Origin: Alphaproteobacteria bacterium
GTDB taxonomy: Bacteria; Pseudomonadota; Alphaproteobacteria; Micavibrionales; UBA2020
Direction of reading: 5' to 3'
NCBI GenBank assembly: GCA_018971405.1
Contig: JAGXAX010000108.1
Coordinates: forward strand, 1-5,500
DNA: 5,500 bases
Shown here: piece after piece, positions 1 through 5,394 of the stretch
How positions within the stretch are numbered: the first letter of the stretch is position 1
Layout: every line of letters starts with the position of its first letter
The notes under the pieces: generated by a model
Seen by the model: the letters and a program-made list of their open reading frames with translations, nothing else
Told to the model about the DNA's origin: nothing
Database searches by the model: none
Position numbers and translations under genes: made by a program

Positions 1-221
1 CTACCGAGAGATATATGGGGGTATCGTAAAGTCTGTTCGCGAATGATGTTGTTCTCTGTTCCTGATCTATAGCCTAGGGATTTTAGGAGGGGGGCGACTA
101 TTTCCTCACGGATGTCGGCTTCACTAAGAGTAGAAAAATCAAAAGCAGGAAAATCCATGCGGGCGGGAATCTCCAGGGCGGTTCCTAAAAAAGCAGTCGG
201 TGCTGTGACTATTCCAGCCAT
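1..221 (-). CDS. HsdR N-terminal-domain-like protein, 5' part only (runs off left edge)
   Basis: The reading frame opens with ATG at 221 and stays open to the window edge, giving 73 residues plus a partial codon. An in-frame TAA lies a short way upstream, so the gene does not begin earlier at an ATG. Residues 34-65 (EADIREEIVAPLLKSLGYRS, then GTENNIIREQTL) resemble, from memory of the family, the N-terminus of proteins with a type I restriction HsdR N-terminal domain: a helix with acidic and arginine residues, then LGYRSGTENN. The domain's nuclease core would lie beyond the edge, so activity cannot be judged. A second possible start is M22 (ATG at 158), which would put the conserved block nearer the N-terminus as is common in the family; the 221 start has a purine-rich stretch (228-234) just upstream. 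Codons such as CTA, ATA, AGA and TTA are frequent, unlike the GC-rich genes to the right, which suggests acquisition by transfer. Confidence 0.72.
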   Translation of the reverse strand, partial: MAGIVTAPTAFLGTALEIPARMDFPAFDFSTLSEADIREEIVAPLLKSLGYRSGTENNIIREQTLRYPHISLG

Positions 222-287
222 GATTTTCTTTCCCGAAAAAATATTTTACCGATTGTGCAAAATCAAAGGCGGGAAGGGAAGGTGATT

Positions 288-311
288 CCTCGAAAAGGGC
301 TCTTTTTGAGG
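288..311. repeat. 9-bp hairpin in the intergenic region
   Basis: Arms CCTCGAAAA (288-296) and TTTTTGAGG (303-311) pair over 9 bp, one being a G-T wobble, around a 6-nt loop. No T run follows on either strand, so it is not a standard intrinsic terminator. It lies 67 bp upstream of the HsdR-like start and could sit in that gene's leader transcript or act as a weak 3' structure for the ABM-like gene. Function not known. Confidence 0.5.
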
Positions 312-317
312 ATGTTT

Positions 318-341
318 GGGGGCATAAAAGGGGGCATTCAT
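318..341. repeat. Tandem 12-bp direct repeat (GGGGGCAT unit)
   Basis: GGGGGCATAAAA is followed directly by GGGGGCATTCAT, so an 8-bp core recurs at a 12-bp period (318-325 and 330-337). On the minus strand it lies about 100-120 bp upstream of the HsdR-like start. Tandem sites at near-helical spacing can be binding sites for a regulator, but two copies are few and chance is possible. Confidence 0.45.
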
Positions 342-422
342 TAAATTCAGTTTGATAAATATTATTTAATTTCAAATGGTTATTGTTTATTTATGAATGC
401 CTCAGCGCCACCACTTTCCTCT

Positions 423-749
423 TCATGGCCGTTTATTTCCGCCCTTATCCGGCAAAACCAGAAAATCGCTGACAGGCGTGAGGACGGTCGCGGGGAAGTT
501 CCCGATCGTGGCGTCTTTCATGAGGCGGAGCGCTTCGGGCATGCCGCCCCGTTCAAGGTCGGCTTCGGCGCGGGCTTCGGCGGAGGGCCACTGCGCGTAT
601 CCATACCACAAGCCGTCGTCGCCGCGGTGCAGGCGGGAACCGAGGCTTCCGCATTCCTCGCGCAGGTAGGCGGTCACGCGCGACCAGGCCTTTTCGAACT
701 GCCCTTCCTTTTCCGGGCTGATTTTCCAGCGGTAAAGATAAATGACCAT
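423..749 (-). CDS. Small antibiotic-biosynthesis-monooxygenase (ABM)-fold protein
   Basis: This 108-residue protein has the look of the ABM/dimeric alpha-beta barrel family: an opening strand (VIYLYRWKI, 2-10), a helix with the K-E-x-x-F-x-x-AW pattern (14-22), the block REECGSLGSRLHR (30-42) and a WYGYAQWPS strand (48-56) leading into a second helix. Members are small cytoplasmic proteins, usually dimers; some oxidise aromatic polyketides or degrade haem, but many have no known substrate, so no reaction is assigned here. Its ATG (747-749) directly abuts the TAA (750-752) of the ankyrin-like gene with no intervening base, and no clear ribosome site precedes it, so translation probably depends on coupling to the upstream gene. 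Family placement is from pattern recognition, without a search. Confidence 0.82.
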   Translation of the reverse strand: MVIYLYRWKISPEKEGQFEKAWSRVTAYLREECGSLGSRLHRGDDGLWYGYAQWPSAEARAEADLERGGMPEALRLMKDATIGNFPATVLTPVSDFLVLPDKGGNKRP

Positions 750-1520
750 TTACAGCGAGGGGTAGCGCTTGCGCGGCGCTTTTGCCTGAGGCTGCGGTGC
801 GGTTTCCGGTGCGGGTTGCGTCGGCGGCAGGCGTTTGGTGATCTCCATGACCTGCTCCAGTATCAGGGCGAGCAGTTCGCGCTCGGTCAGCGCGTCCGCG
901 GGGCTTGCGGCGGGCGCGGGCGGCTCCGGCGCTTTGCCGGTGATGCTTTTTTGGAAGAATTCCAGGCGTTCGATGTCGGCGATGGCCCTGTTCTGGCAGT
1001 GCATCGTCATCAGCGCGTCGTCGAAGCTGGCGCCGTTGTCGTGCAGCAGTCTGATGACGTCGATGGGCTGCTTGCTGCACGCGGCGGTGACGAGCATCGC
1101 GGAAGCATGCCCGCCGACGGGGGCGGCCGCGTCCGCGCCGGCTTCCAGCAGCAGGGCATAGAAGGCCTTGTCGCCGATTTTGCGCATGAGCGCGGTATGG
1201 AGTGCGGCGTTGAGGAATTCTTTCTTTTTCTCTGCGGGGATTTCCGCGAGGGCGATATTGATGTCCTTGGTCTTATCGCCGTATTTTTCGGGAAGTCTGT
1301 TGAGGATTTCCGGCGCAAGAAGCAAATGCGGGTAGCGCTCCAGTGGCGCGCGGGCAAGGGCCGTCTGGATATTTCCGGGATGGCCTGCGCCGAACGCCTC
1401 GAGCGCGCCCGCGATCAGGTTCCCGATATCGGAGGAGTAGTCGGCCTTTTGGAAGGCCTTGAGAAATTTTTCCGGCGAGGCTGTCCGCCCGACTTTGATG
1501 TAATTCGTGAACATGCCCAT
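750..1520 (-). CDS. Ankyrin-repeat-like protein with Pro/Ala-rich C-terminus
   Basis: A 256-residue protein without signal peptide or membrane segment. Residues about 103-170 carry ankyrin-like helix pairs: LNAALHTALMRK leads to FYALLLEAGADAAAP (120-134), and IDVIRLLHDNGASFDDAL (153-170) gives a second typical LL-x-x-G-A turn. The first 100 residues are helical and unassigned. A linker rich in Pro and Ala (197-209), a helix (210-230), a second Pro-rich stretch (232-249) and a basic end RKRYPSL follow. Ankyrin repeats bind proteins, so a scaffold or adaptor role is likely, but the partner is unknown. The start at 1520 is chosen because AAAGGA (1528-1533 on the complementary strand) lies 7 nt upstream; M3 at 1514 is a weaker alternative. 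It is the first gene of an operon with the ABM-like gene. Confidence 0.83.
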   Translation of the reverse strand: MGMFTNYIKVGRTASPEKFLKAFQKADYSSDIGNLIAGALEAFGAGHPGNIQTALARAPLERYPHLLLAPEILNRLPEKYGDKTKDINIALAEIPAEKKKEFLNAALHTALMRKIGDKAFYALLLEAGADAAAPVGGHASAMLVTAACSKQPIDVIRLLHDNGASFDDALMTMHCQNRAIADIERLEFFQKSITGKAPEPPAPAASPADALTERELLALILEQVMEITKRLPPTQPAPETAPQPQAKAPRKRYPSL

Positions 1521-1554
1521 GAATTTTTCCTTTGAGGATTTTTTGCAGCTTGTC

Positions 1555-1578
1555 TAATTTCCTAGAATAGGGAAATTA
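1555..1578. promoter_or_regulatory. Operator-like inverted repeat upstream of the ankyrin-like gene
   Basis: TAATTTCC (1555-1562) and GGAAATTA (1571-1578) form a perfect 8-bp inverted repeat with an 8-nt spacer, extendable by a T-G wobble. It begins 35 bp upstream of the ATG at 1520 and overlaps the proposed -10 box and transcription start. That position fits a repressor site; the regulator is unknown. A hairpin in the 5' leader is the other reading. Confidence 0.5.
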
Positions 1579-1602
1579 TCACGCCGCCGTGACGGTGTGC
1601 AA
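1575..1602 (-). promoter_or_regulatory. Putative sigma-70-type promoter of the ankyrin/ABM operon
   Basis: On the minus strand, TTGCAC (complement of 1597-1602) and GATAAT (complement of 1575-1580) are separated by 16 bp. The -10 box matches TATAAT at 5 of 6 positions, the -35 box at 3 of 6. Transcription would begin around 1567-1569, giving a leader of about 50 nt before the ATG at 1520. The spacer is GC-rich and itself a dyad (1580-1599). Prediction by eye only. Confidence 0.42.
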
Positions 1603-1637
1603 TACTTTTTGTAAATATATTATGTTAATTAATAATG

Positions 1638-1665
1638 CCGGAGACCGCTTTTGCAGCGGTACCGG
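1638..1665 (-). terminator. Possible terminator of the Nudix-like gene
   Basis: Just after the TGA (1676-1678) of the minus-strand gene, ACCGCT (1644-1649) pairs with AGCGGT (1655-1660) around a 5-nt loop, and CCGG flanks (1638-1641 and 1662-1665) extend the stem past a small asymmetric bulge. On the minus strand the hairpin is followed by an AT-rich tract (CATTATTAATTAA) rather than a clean T run, so termination may be weak or Rho-assisted. Confidence 0.5.
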
Positions 1666-1675
1666 AAGGGAGGCG

Positions 1676-3067
1676 TCAGCTCCCCGCGATAAAATTCGAC
1701 ACGCGGCGGTAGATTTCCTTCTGTTCGGGCGTGGCGCTCTCCGCGCCGTAGCCGGCGATCACGGTCATCCGGTTCAGCGCCATGAAGGAGGAGAGAGCGG
1801 AGCGGATCTCGTGGGTGCGGATGTAGGCGAGCACGGCGTGGAAATCCTCCGGCCTGTTCACCGTCACCGGCACTTCCTCGAAGCGGATGACCTCGTCGCC
1901 GTCGATGGTGCGCTGTTTGGCGAAGGGCACGTTCCCGGCGCGCGTCAGGCCGACGAATTCGGGCAGGCCGCAGCGGTCGATCCAGCGGAAGAAGCCCGTC
2001 ACCATGGTGTTGGCGCGCACCTCGTCGAGATATTTCTCCATGCCTGTCTCCTCGCAGACTTCGCGCGCCATGGCGTAGACCAGCAGGTCGCGGAAATTCT
2101 TCGGCGTGCCGGCGCGCTTCATGTCTTTGTATTCGAGCGAGCCGGAGCCGCCGAGGCAGACCATGTTCGCGCCCACCGCCTTGGTCGAGCCCTGATAGAG
2201 CAGGGCGACGCGGCGGTTCTCGGTCAGCAGCAGGCTGGTGATGCCGGTGTGCATCGAGACGCGGGTGAGAAAATCCGGCCGGAAGCGCAGGAAGTCCTTG
2301 CCGCCCGTCGTTTCCCTGTTCACCGGAAAATAGGTGGTGAGGTCGGTGTAGACTTCGGTCTCGTGCTGGAGGTTGCCGCGGAAGATGCGGCTCCGGAAGG
2401 CCTCGAGCGTCAGCAGGCCGTCGTAATACCAGGCCTTGCGCAGCGTCACGGGGCGGGAAGCGTCGACGAGCGCGTCGGCCGTGTCCTGAAACGCCATCAG
2501 CATGCCGTTGGTCGTGTGCTGGAGCTTGTTCAGCACGCGGATGGCGATATATCTCAATTGATGCCGCGAGAAGACGAAGTTGAGCGGCGTGTTGTCCTCG
2601 CGCCAGGGGATGCTGTCGCGCAGCATCAGCGCGTCGTCGACGCGATCACTGACCAGCGGGCTTTCCTTGCAGGTTTTGACGGCGCTGACGGGATTGCAGA
2701 AGCCGAGCGCGTTTTCCACCGGCGCGGGCAGGACTTCGGACATCGGCACGCTGAGTTCGTGATAGGAGATGTAGGTGCTGTTCGCCGCCGTGTAGGGGAT
2801 GCCGCCGTGCGACGGGCGGTAATCCGCGGGGATGACGGTCATGTCGCCGCCCAGCTGGACGGCGATGATGCTGGCGTCGAGCGCGGCGGCGATGATGTCG
2901 TAGATCGTCATCCACGACCATATCTCGTAAACGAGGATGGTGAAGGCGAGGATGGTGGTGATCAGGTCCTTGCGGTAGTCCTTGTCCCACCGGAAGAAGA
3001 ACAGCATCAGCGACCAGCGGCCCCTGACGTTGCGATAGAGATTGAGCGCTTTGACGGACGGGGACAT
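1676..3067 (-). CDS. Membrane-anchored Nudix-like protein
   Basis: This 463-residue protein has a basic, aromatic N-terminus (1-33), a hydrophobic segment suited to a membrane helix (about 35-57, LITTILAFTILVYEIW), a further apolar helix (58-72), a long middle region (80-265) of no recognised family, and a Nudix-like C-terminal domain (about 270-405). The key evidence is REVCEETGM at 335-343, which matches the REUxEExGU half of the Nudix box with all metal-binding acids present (E336, E339, E340). The front half is degenerate: the expected Glu eight residues before R335 is Asp327, and the expected Gly is Thr321 with Gly320 beside it. Nudix enzymes cleave a nucleoside diphosphate linked to another group; the substrate here is unknown, and a binding-only role is possible. 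The basic N-terminus suggests the catalytic part is tethered at the inner membrane, though topology is inferred. The ribosome site before ATG 3067 is weak; M21 is an alternative start but would cut close to the membrane helix. Confidence 0.83.
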   Translation of the reverse strand: MSPSVKALNLYRNVRGRWSLMLFFFRWDKDYRKDLITTILAFTILVYEIWSWMTIYDIIAAALDASIIAVQLGGDMTVIPADYRPSHGGIPYTAANSTYISYHELSVPMSEVLPAPVENALGFCNPVSAVKTCKESPLVSDRVDDALMLRDSIPWREDNTPLNFVFSRHQLRYIAIRVLNKLQHTTNGMLMAFQDTADALVDASRPVTLRKAWYYDGLLTLEAFRSRIFRGNLQHETEVYTDLTTYFPVNRETTGGKDFLRFRPDFLTRVSMHTGITSLLLTENRRVALLYQGSTKAVGANMVCLGGSGSLEYKDMKRAGTPKNFRDLLVYAMAREVCEETGMEKYLDEVRANTMVTGFFRWIDRCGLPEFVGLTRAGNVPFAKQRTIDGDEVIRFEEVPVTVNRPEDFHAVLAYIRTHEIRSALSSFMALNRMTVIAGYGAESATPEQKEIYRRVSNFIAGS

Positions 3068-3123
3068 TTTTGAAAAACGCGTTTTCCTGTGGTTGGCCGG
3101 AGGTCTCTCACAGCAGGCTATCC

Positions 3124-3161
3124 AAAAAAGGTAAAGAAAGCCTGAGCGCGCTTCCTGCGCT
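3124..3161 (-). terminator. Weak candidate terminator after the lipoprotein gene
   Basis: In the 126-bp gap between the lipoprotein stop (3194) and the Nudix-like start (3067), AGCGC (3145-3149) pairs with GCGCT (3157-3161) around a 7-nt loop. On the minus strand it is followed by a pyrimidine tract CTTTCTTTACCTTTTTT. The stem is short and the T run is about 15 nt away, so this is tentative. If it does not stop transcription, the lipoprotein and Nudix-like genes could share a message. Confidence 0.28.
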
Positions 3162-3193
3162 TCCGGCGGCCCGTGAAATTATTTTATGTAAAT

Positions 3194-3466
3194 TTATGAG
3201 CCGTCGAGCGGGTTTTCGTCGGGCGTATCCGGCAGCTGTTTAGCGGGCGGCAGGGGCCTGATGTCCGGAATAACCATGCCGTCGTTGGGCGCGACCGGCA
3301 GCGGCGCGACAGCCGGCGCGGGCTGGGGCGCGGGCGCCGGAGCGACGGGTGCCGGCAGCTGGTCATAGGGCTTCGGAATGTAGCCGCGCAGGTCGCAGGC
3401 GCTCAAGGCCGGCAGGGCGGCGGCGCAGAAAACCAGGGTAACGATACGGGATGTCGCTTTTTTCAT
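3194..3466 (-). CDS. Small proline-rich lipoprotein
   Basis: I place the start at ATG 3466 rather than at an in-frame ATG further upstream (3592), because the signal peptide then begins normally: MKKATSR, a hydrophobic core, and a lipobox LSAC with the lipidated cysteine at residue 24. The product is 90 residues. The mature 67-residue chain starts CDLRGYIP and is strongly enriched in proline (19 of 67), with PAPVAPAPAPQPAPAV in its first half, so it is probably an extended, unfolded tether in the periplasm. Asp at position +2 is an inner-membrane retention signal in enterobacteria; whether this holds in alphaproteobacteria is uncertain. No family is recognised. It resembles the short Pro-rich lipoproteins common in proteobacterial genomes. 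The ribosome site is weak. It is transcribed away from the tRNA, from an intergenic region of 160 bp. Confidence 0.72.
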   Translation of the reverse strand: MKKATSRIVTLVFCAAALPALSACDLRGYIPKPYDQLPAPVAPAPAPQPAPAVAPLPVAPNDGMVIPDIRPLPPAKQLPDTPDENPLDGS

Positions 3467-3577
3467 GCCCAAGACGATGCCAGAAGCGGCGCTTCCAGAC
3501 AAGCGATTAATGTCACTCAGGAAAGCCGGCGCGTTCTGATTATTCTGGAATTTTTTGCGGCAGCCATAATTTACCGA

Positions 3578-3606
3578 TTGACGGCGGGGCAAAACTTCGT
3601 CATAAC
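3578..3606 (+). promoter_or_regulatory. Promoter of tRNA-Asp
   Basis: TTGACG (3578-3583, 5 of 6 to consensus) and CATAAC (3601-3606, 4 of 6) are separated by exactly 17 bp. Transcription would start near 3613, about 14 nt before the mature 5' end of the tRNA, leaving a short leader for RNase P to remove. The position and spacing make this the best promoter match in the window. Confidence 0.6.
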
Positions 3607-3626
3607 AGGAGCCGCTTCAATAATAA

Positions 3627-3703
3627 GCGGGTGTAGCTCAGCTGGTTAGAGCGCCTGCCTGTCACGCAGGAGGCCGAGGGTTCAAGTCCCTTCACTCGCG
3701 CCA
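3627..3703 (+). tRNA. tRNA-Asp (anticodon GTC), CCA encoded
   Basis: A complete 77-nt cloverleaf reads aspartate codons GAC and GAU. The acceptor stem GCGGGTG (3627-3633) pairs with CACTCGC (3693-3699) with one G-T pair, followed by G73 and an encoded CCA (3701-3703). The D arm contains AGCTCAGCTGGTTAGAGC, the anticodon stem CCTGC/GCAGG (3654-3658/3666-3670) encloses loop CTGTCAC with GTC at 3661-3663, and the T arm has the invariant TTCAAGTC. The G1-C72, G73 and GTC identity elements all agree with aspartate. It appears to be a single-gene unit lying between the divergent lipoprotein gene and the nuo operon. Confidence 0.98.
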
Positions 3704-3716
3704 TTATTGGCCTTTG

Positions 3717-3748
3717 TCCTGAACGGAGCTGGAAAGCCTCCTGAACGG
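3717..3748. repeat. 10-bp direct repeat downstream of tRNA-Asp
   Basis: TCCTGAACGG occurs at 3717-3726 and again at 3739-3748, a 22-bp period. Within the same stretch GTCC (3716-3719) can pair with GGAC (3748-3751) and GGAG (3725-3728) with CTCC (3738-3741), forming a stem with a symmetric internal loop. It may serve as the 3' processing or termination structure of the tRNA transcript, but there is no T run after it. Confidence 0.45.
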
Positions 3749-3785
3749 GACTTAAAAAGCCTATAGATTTCAAACATAAAGCTAT

Positions 3786-3816
3786 TTGACGCGGCTCTCT
3801 AAATCGGCAATATTAT
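3786..3816 (+). promoter_or_regulatory. Putative promoter of the nuo operon
   Basis: TTGACG (3786-3791), the same -35 sequence as before the tRNA, is followed after 17 bp by AATATT (3809-3814, 4 of 6) or after 19 bp by TATTAT (3811-3816, 5 of 6). Either would start transcription near 3820, leaving a leader of about 55 nt before nuoA. Read-through from the tRNA promoter could also contribute. Confidence 0.45.
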
Positions 3817-3875
3817 TGCCTGTAACGATTCCCGATCGTCGTGATTCCGTCCTTCCGGTGAAAGGCTTTGTCTCA

Positions 3876-4244
3876 ATGGCCACACAGCTTCTGACGCAAT
3901 ATTTTCCGATCGTCGTTTTCCTCGGCATCGCCGCGGGGCTGGCGCTTCTGATGGTGGCGGCCTCGTGGCTCGTCGCGAAGCAAAAACCCTACGGCGAAAA
4001 GGACTCCGCCTACGAATGCGGCTTCCCGCCGTTCGGCGACGCGCGGGCGAAGTTCGACGTGCGGTTTTACCTCGTTTCCATCCTGTTCATCATCTTCGAC
4101 CTCGAAATCGCGTTTTTGTTCCCGTGGGCGGTCTCGCTCGGGCGGATCGGGTTTTTCGGCTTCTGGTCGATGGTGGCGTTTCTGGGCGTGCTGACGGTCG
4201 GCTTCATATATGAATGGCGCAAAGGCGCGCTGGATTGGGAGTAA
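3876..4244 (+). CDS. nuoA: NADH-quinone oxidoreductase subunit A (NuoA, ND3)
   Basis: NuoA is a small integral subunit of the complex I membrane arm, at the junction with the quinone-reducing arm. The 122-residue product has three membrane helices (about 10-34, 64-85 and 91-112). The loop between helices 1 and 2 carries the [12 protein letters not shown] block (46-57) with Cys48, the residue equivalent to the mitochondrial ND3 cysteine exposed in the deactive state, and helix 2 has the conserved [11 protein letters not shown] (74-84) with acidic D75 and E77. The frame is open up to 3786, but I choose ATG 3876: it gives the normal family length and N-terminus ([14 protein letters not shown]), AAAGG (3861-3865) lies 10 nt upstream, and the extra 30 codons would overlap the promoter. 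First gene of the nuo operon; nuoB begins 5 nt after its stop. Confidence 0.97.
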   Translation: MATQLLTQYFPIVVFLGIAAGLALLMVAASWLVAKQKPYGEKDSAYECGFPPFGDARAKFDVRFYLVSILFIIFDLEIAFLFPWAVSLGRIGFFGFWSMVAFLGVLTVGFIYEWRKGALDWE

Positions 4245-4252
4245 CCCCTGTG
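4237..4252 (+). promoter_or_regulatory. Ribosome binding site fixing a GTG start for nuoB
   Basis: GGGAG (4237-4241) sits 8 nt before GTG (4250-4252), ideal spacing, and overlaps the last codons and stop of nuoA. The alternatives are worse: ATG 4214 lies well inside nuoA without a ribosome site, and ATG 4274 has no purine-rich stretch before it. Confidence 0.7.
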
Positions 4253-4774
4253 GAAAAATACAACATCACCCAAATGCCGAACACGGTGCAGGCGCCGCCG
4301 GAGGAACTGAAGGACAAAGGCTTCCTCGTCGCGAAGGCCGACGACCTGTTCAACTGGGCGCGCGCGGGCTCGATGTGGCCGATGACGTTCGGTCTGGCCT
4401 GCTGCGCCGTCGAGATGATCCACGCCTACATGAGCCGTTACGACCTCGACCGTTTCGGCGTCATCCCGCGCCCCAGCCCGCGCCAGTCGGACGTGATGAT
4501 CGTCGCCGGCACGCTGACCAACAAAATGGCGCCCGCGCTCCGCAAGGTTTACGACCAGATGGCCGAGCCGCGCTGGGTGATCTCGATGGGTTCCTGCGCC
4601 AACGGCGGGGGCTACTACCACTATTCCTATTCGGTGGTGCGCGGCTGCGACCGCATCGTGCCCGTCGATATTTACGTGCCCGGCTGCCCGCCGACCGCCG
4701 AGGCGCTGGTCTACGGCATCCTGCAACTGCAAAAGAAGATCCAGCGCGGCGAGAAAAGGCTGATGCGCGTATGA
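4250..4774 (+). CDS. nuoB: NADH-quinone oxidoreductase subunit B (NuoB, PSST)
   Basis: NuoB carries the terminal iron-sulfur cluster N2, which passes electrons to quinone, and sits with NuoD at the quinone site on the cytoplasmic side of the membrane. From the GTG start the protein has 174 residues. All four N2 ligands are visible: the tandem pair C51-C52 in [11 protein letters not shown]116 in [11 protein letters not shown] and C146 in [11 protein letters not shown]. Other family hallmarks are [11 protein letters not shown] (34-44), [15 protein letters not shown] (74-88) and the final helix QLQKKI. The N-terminal 25 residues are variable, as usual. The stop overlaps the nuoC start by 4 bp (ATGA), so the two are translationally coupled. 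Everything needed for activity is present. Confidence 0.98.
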   Translation: MEKYNITQMPNTVQAPPEELKDKGFLVAKADDLFNWARAGSMWPMTFGLACCAVEMIHAYMSRYDLDRFGVIPRPSPRQSDVMIVAGTLTNKMAPALRKVYDQMAEPRWVISMGSCANGGGYYHYSYSVVRGCDRIVPVDIYVPGCPPTAEALVYGILQLQKKIQRGEKRLMRV

Positions 4775-5394
4775 CCGAAACATTGAAAGCCCTGGGGGAT
4801 CATATCGCGGGCGCGCGGGGCGACGCCGTCATCAAGCGCGACATCGCGCTGGACGAGCTTGTCTTCGCCGTGCGGCGCGACGCGGCACACGATTTCATCA
4901 GCTTCCTGAAATCGGACGAAAAATGCGCCTGCCAGCAGCTCATGAATTTGAGCGGCGCCGATTATCCCGACCGCGCCGAACGCTTCGACGTCGTTTACAA
5001 TCTTTTGAGCCTGACGCACAACCACCGCATCCGCGTGGTCGTGATGGCGGGCGAGGACCAGGCGGTCGACAGCGTGACCGACCTTTACAGCGCCGCCGGC
5101 TGGTACGAACGCGAGGTGTGGGATCTCTACGGCGTGCCGTTCAAAAAACACCCCGACATGCGCCGCATCCTCACCGATTACGGCTTCGAAGGCCATCCCC
5201 TGCGCAAGGACTTCCCGCTGACCGGCTTCGTCGAGCTGCGCTACGACGAGGAGAAACAGCGCATCGTGCAGGAGCCGGTGGTGCTGACGCAGGACTACCG
5301 CAATTTCGATTTCGTCAGCCCGTGGGAGGGCATGACGACCGTGCAGCTTCCGGGCGATGAAAAAGCCGCGAAGCAGAAAGTGGGCGCGAAATGA
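4771..5394 (+). CDS. nuoC: NADH-quinone oxidoreductase subunit C (NuoC, 30-kDa subunit)
   Basis: NuoC is a peripheral-arm subunit that packs against NuoD and helps hold the quinone-reducing module to the membrane arm; it binds no cofactor. The 207-residue protein has an alpha-beta N-terminal half (strand [17 protein letters not shown], then [12 protein letters not shown] at 57-68) and the 30-kDa signature at 111-150: [38 protein letters not shown]. The end (VSPWEGM, then a charged tail) is typical of alphaproteobacterial and mitochondrial forms. It is a stand-alone NuoC, not the NuoCD fusion of enterobacteria. The ATG at 4771 overlaps the nuoB stop; AAAGG (4755-4759) lies 11 nt upstream. The stop overlaps the nuoD start by 4 bp. 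Confidence 0.97.
   Translation: MTETLKALGDHIAGARGDAVIKRDIALDELVFAVRRDAAHDFISFLKSDEKCACQQLMNLSGADYPDRAERFDVVYNLLSLTHNHRIRVVVMAGEDQAVDSVTDLYSAAGWYEREVWDLYGVPFKKHPDMRRILTDYGFEGHPLRKDFPLTGFVELRYDEEKQRIVQEPVVLTQDYRNFDFVSPWEGMTTVQLPGDEKAAKQKVGAK

Larger units (their letters stand above)
222..422. other. AT-rich intergenic region with short repeats
   Basis: This 201-bp gap separates the 3' end of the ABM-like gene from the 5' end of the HsdR-like gene, both on the minus strand. It should hold the terminator of the first and the promoter of the second, but I see no hairpin followed by a T run and no convincing -35/-10 pair. It does contain a 12-bp tandem repeat, a 9-bp hairpin and a spaced inverted repeat, listed separately. 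A 78-codon minus-strand frame crosses part of it (139-375) but overlaps the HsdR-like gene in another frame and looks spurious. Confidence 0.6.

Noticed and set aside
139..375. 78-codon minus-strand frame
   Set aside because: It overlaps the HsdR-like gene in another frame, shows no known domain, and consists largely of intergenic AT-rich sequence.
393..1535. Long plus-strand open frame of 380 codons
   Set aside because: It is antisense to the ankyrin-like and ABM-like genes, has low-complexity Gly/Arg/Ala composition and no recognisable family. The minus-strand frames carry clear domain patterns and a ribosome site.
1589..3073. Long plus-strand open frame of 494 codons
   Set aside because: It mirrors the Nudix-like gene. 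The composition, rich in Val, Ala, Asp, Gly and His, is typical of the antisense of a GC-rich gene, whereas the minus strand shows a Nudix box and a membrane helix.
3627..3703. tRNA-Asp as the attachment site of a genomic island
   Set aside because: Islands normally enter at the tRNA 3' end, but that side leads directly into the core nuo operon. No integrase or repeated tRNA 3' segment is seen in the window.
3786..3875. 30-residue N-terminal extension of NuoA
   Set aside because: It would exceed the family length, contains no conserved residues, and coincides with the proposed promoter and leader.
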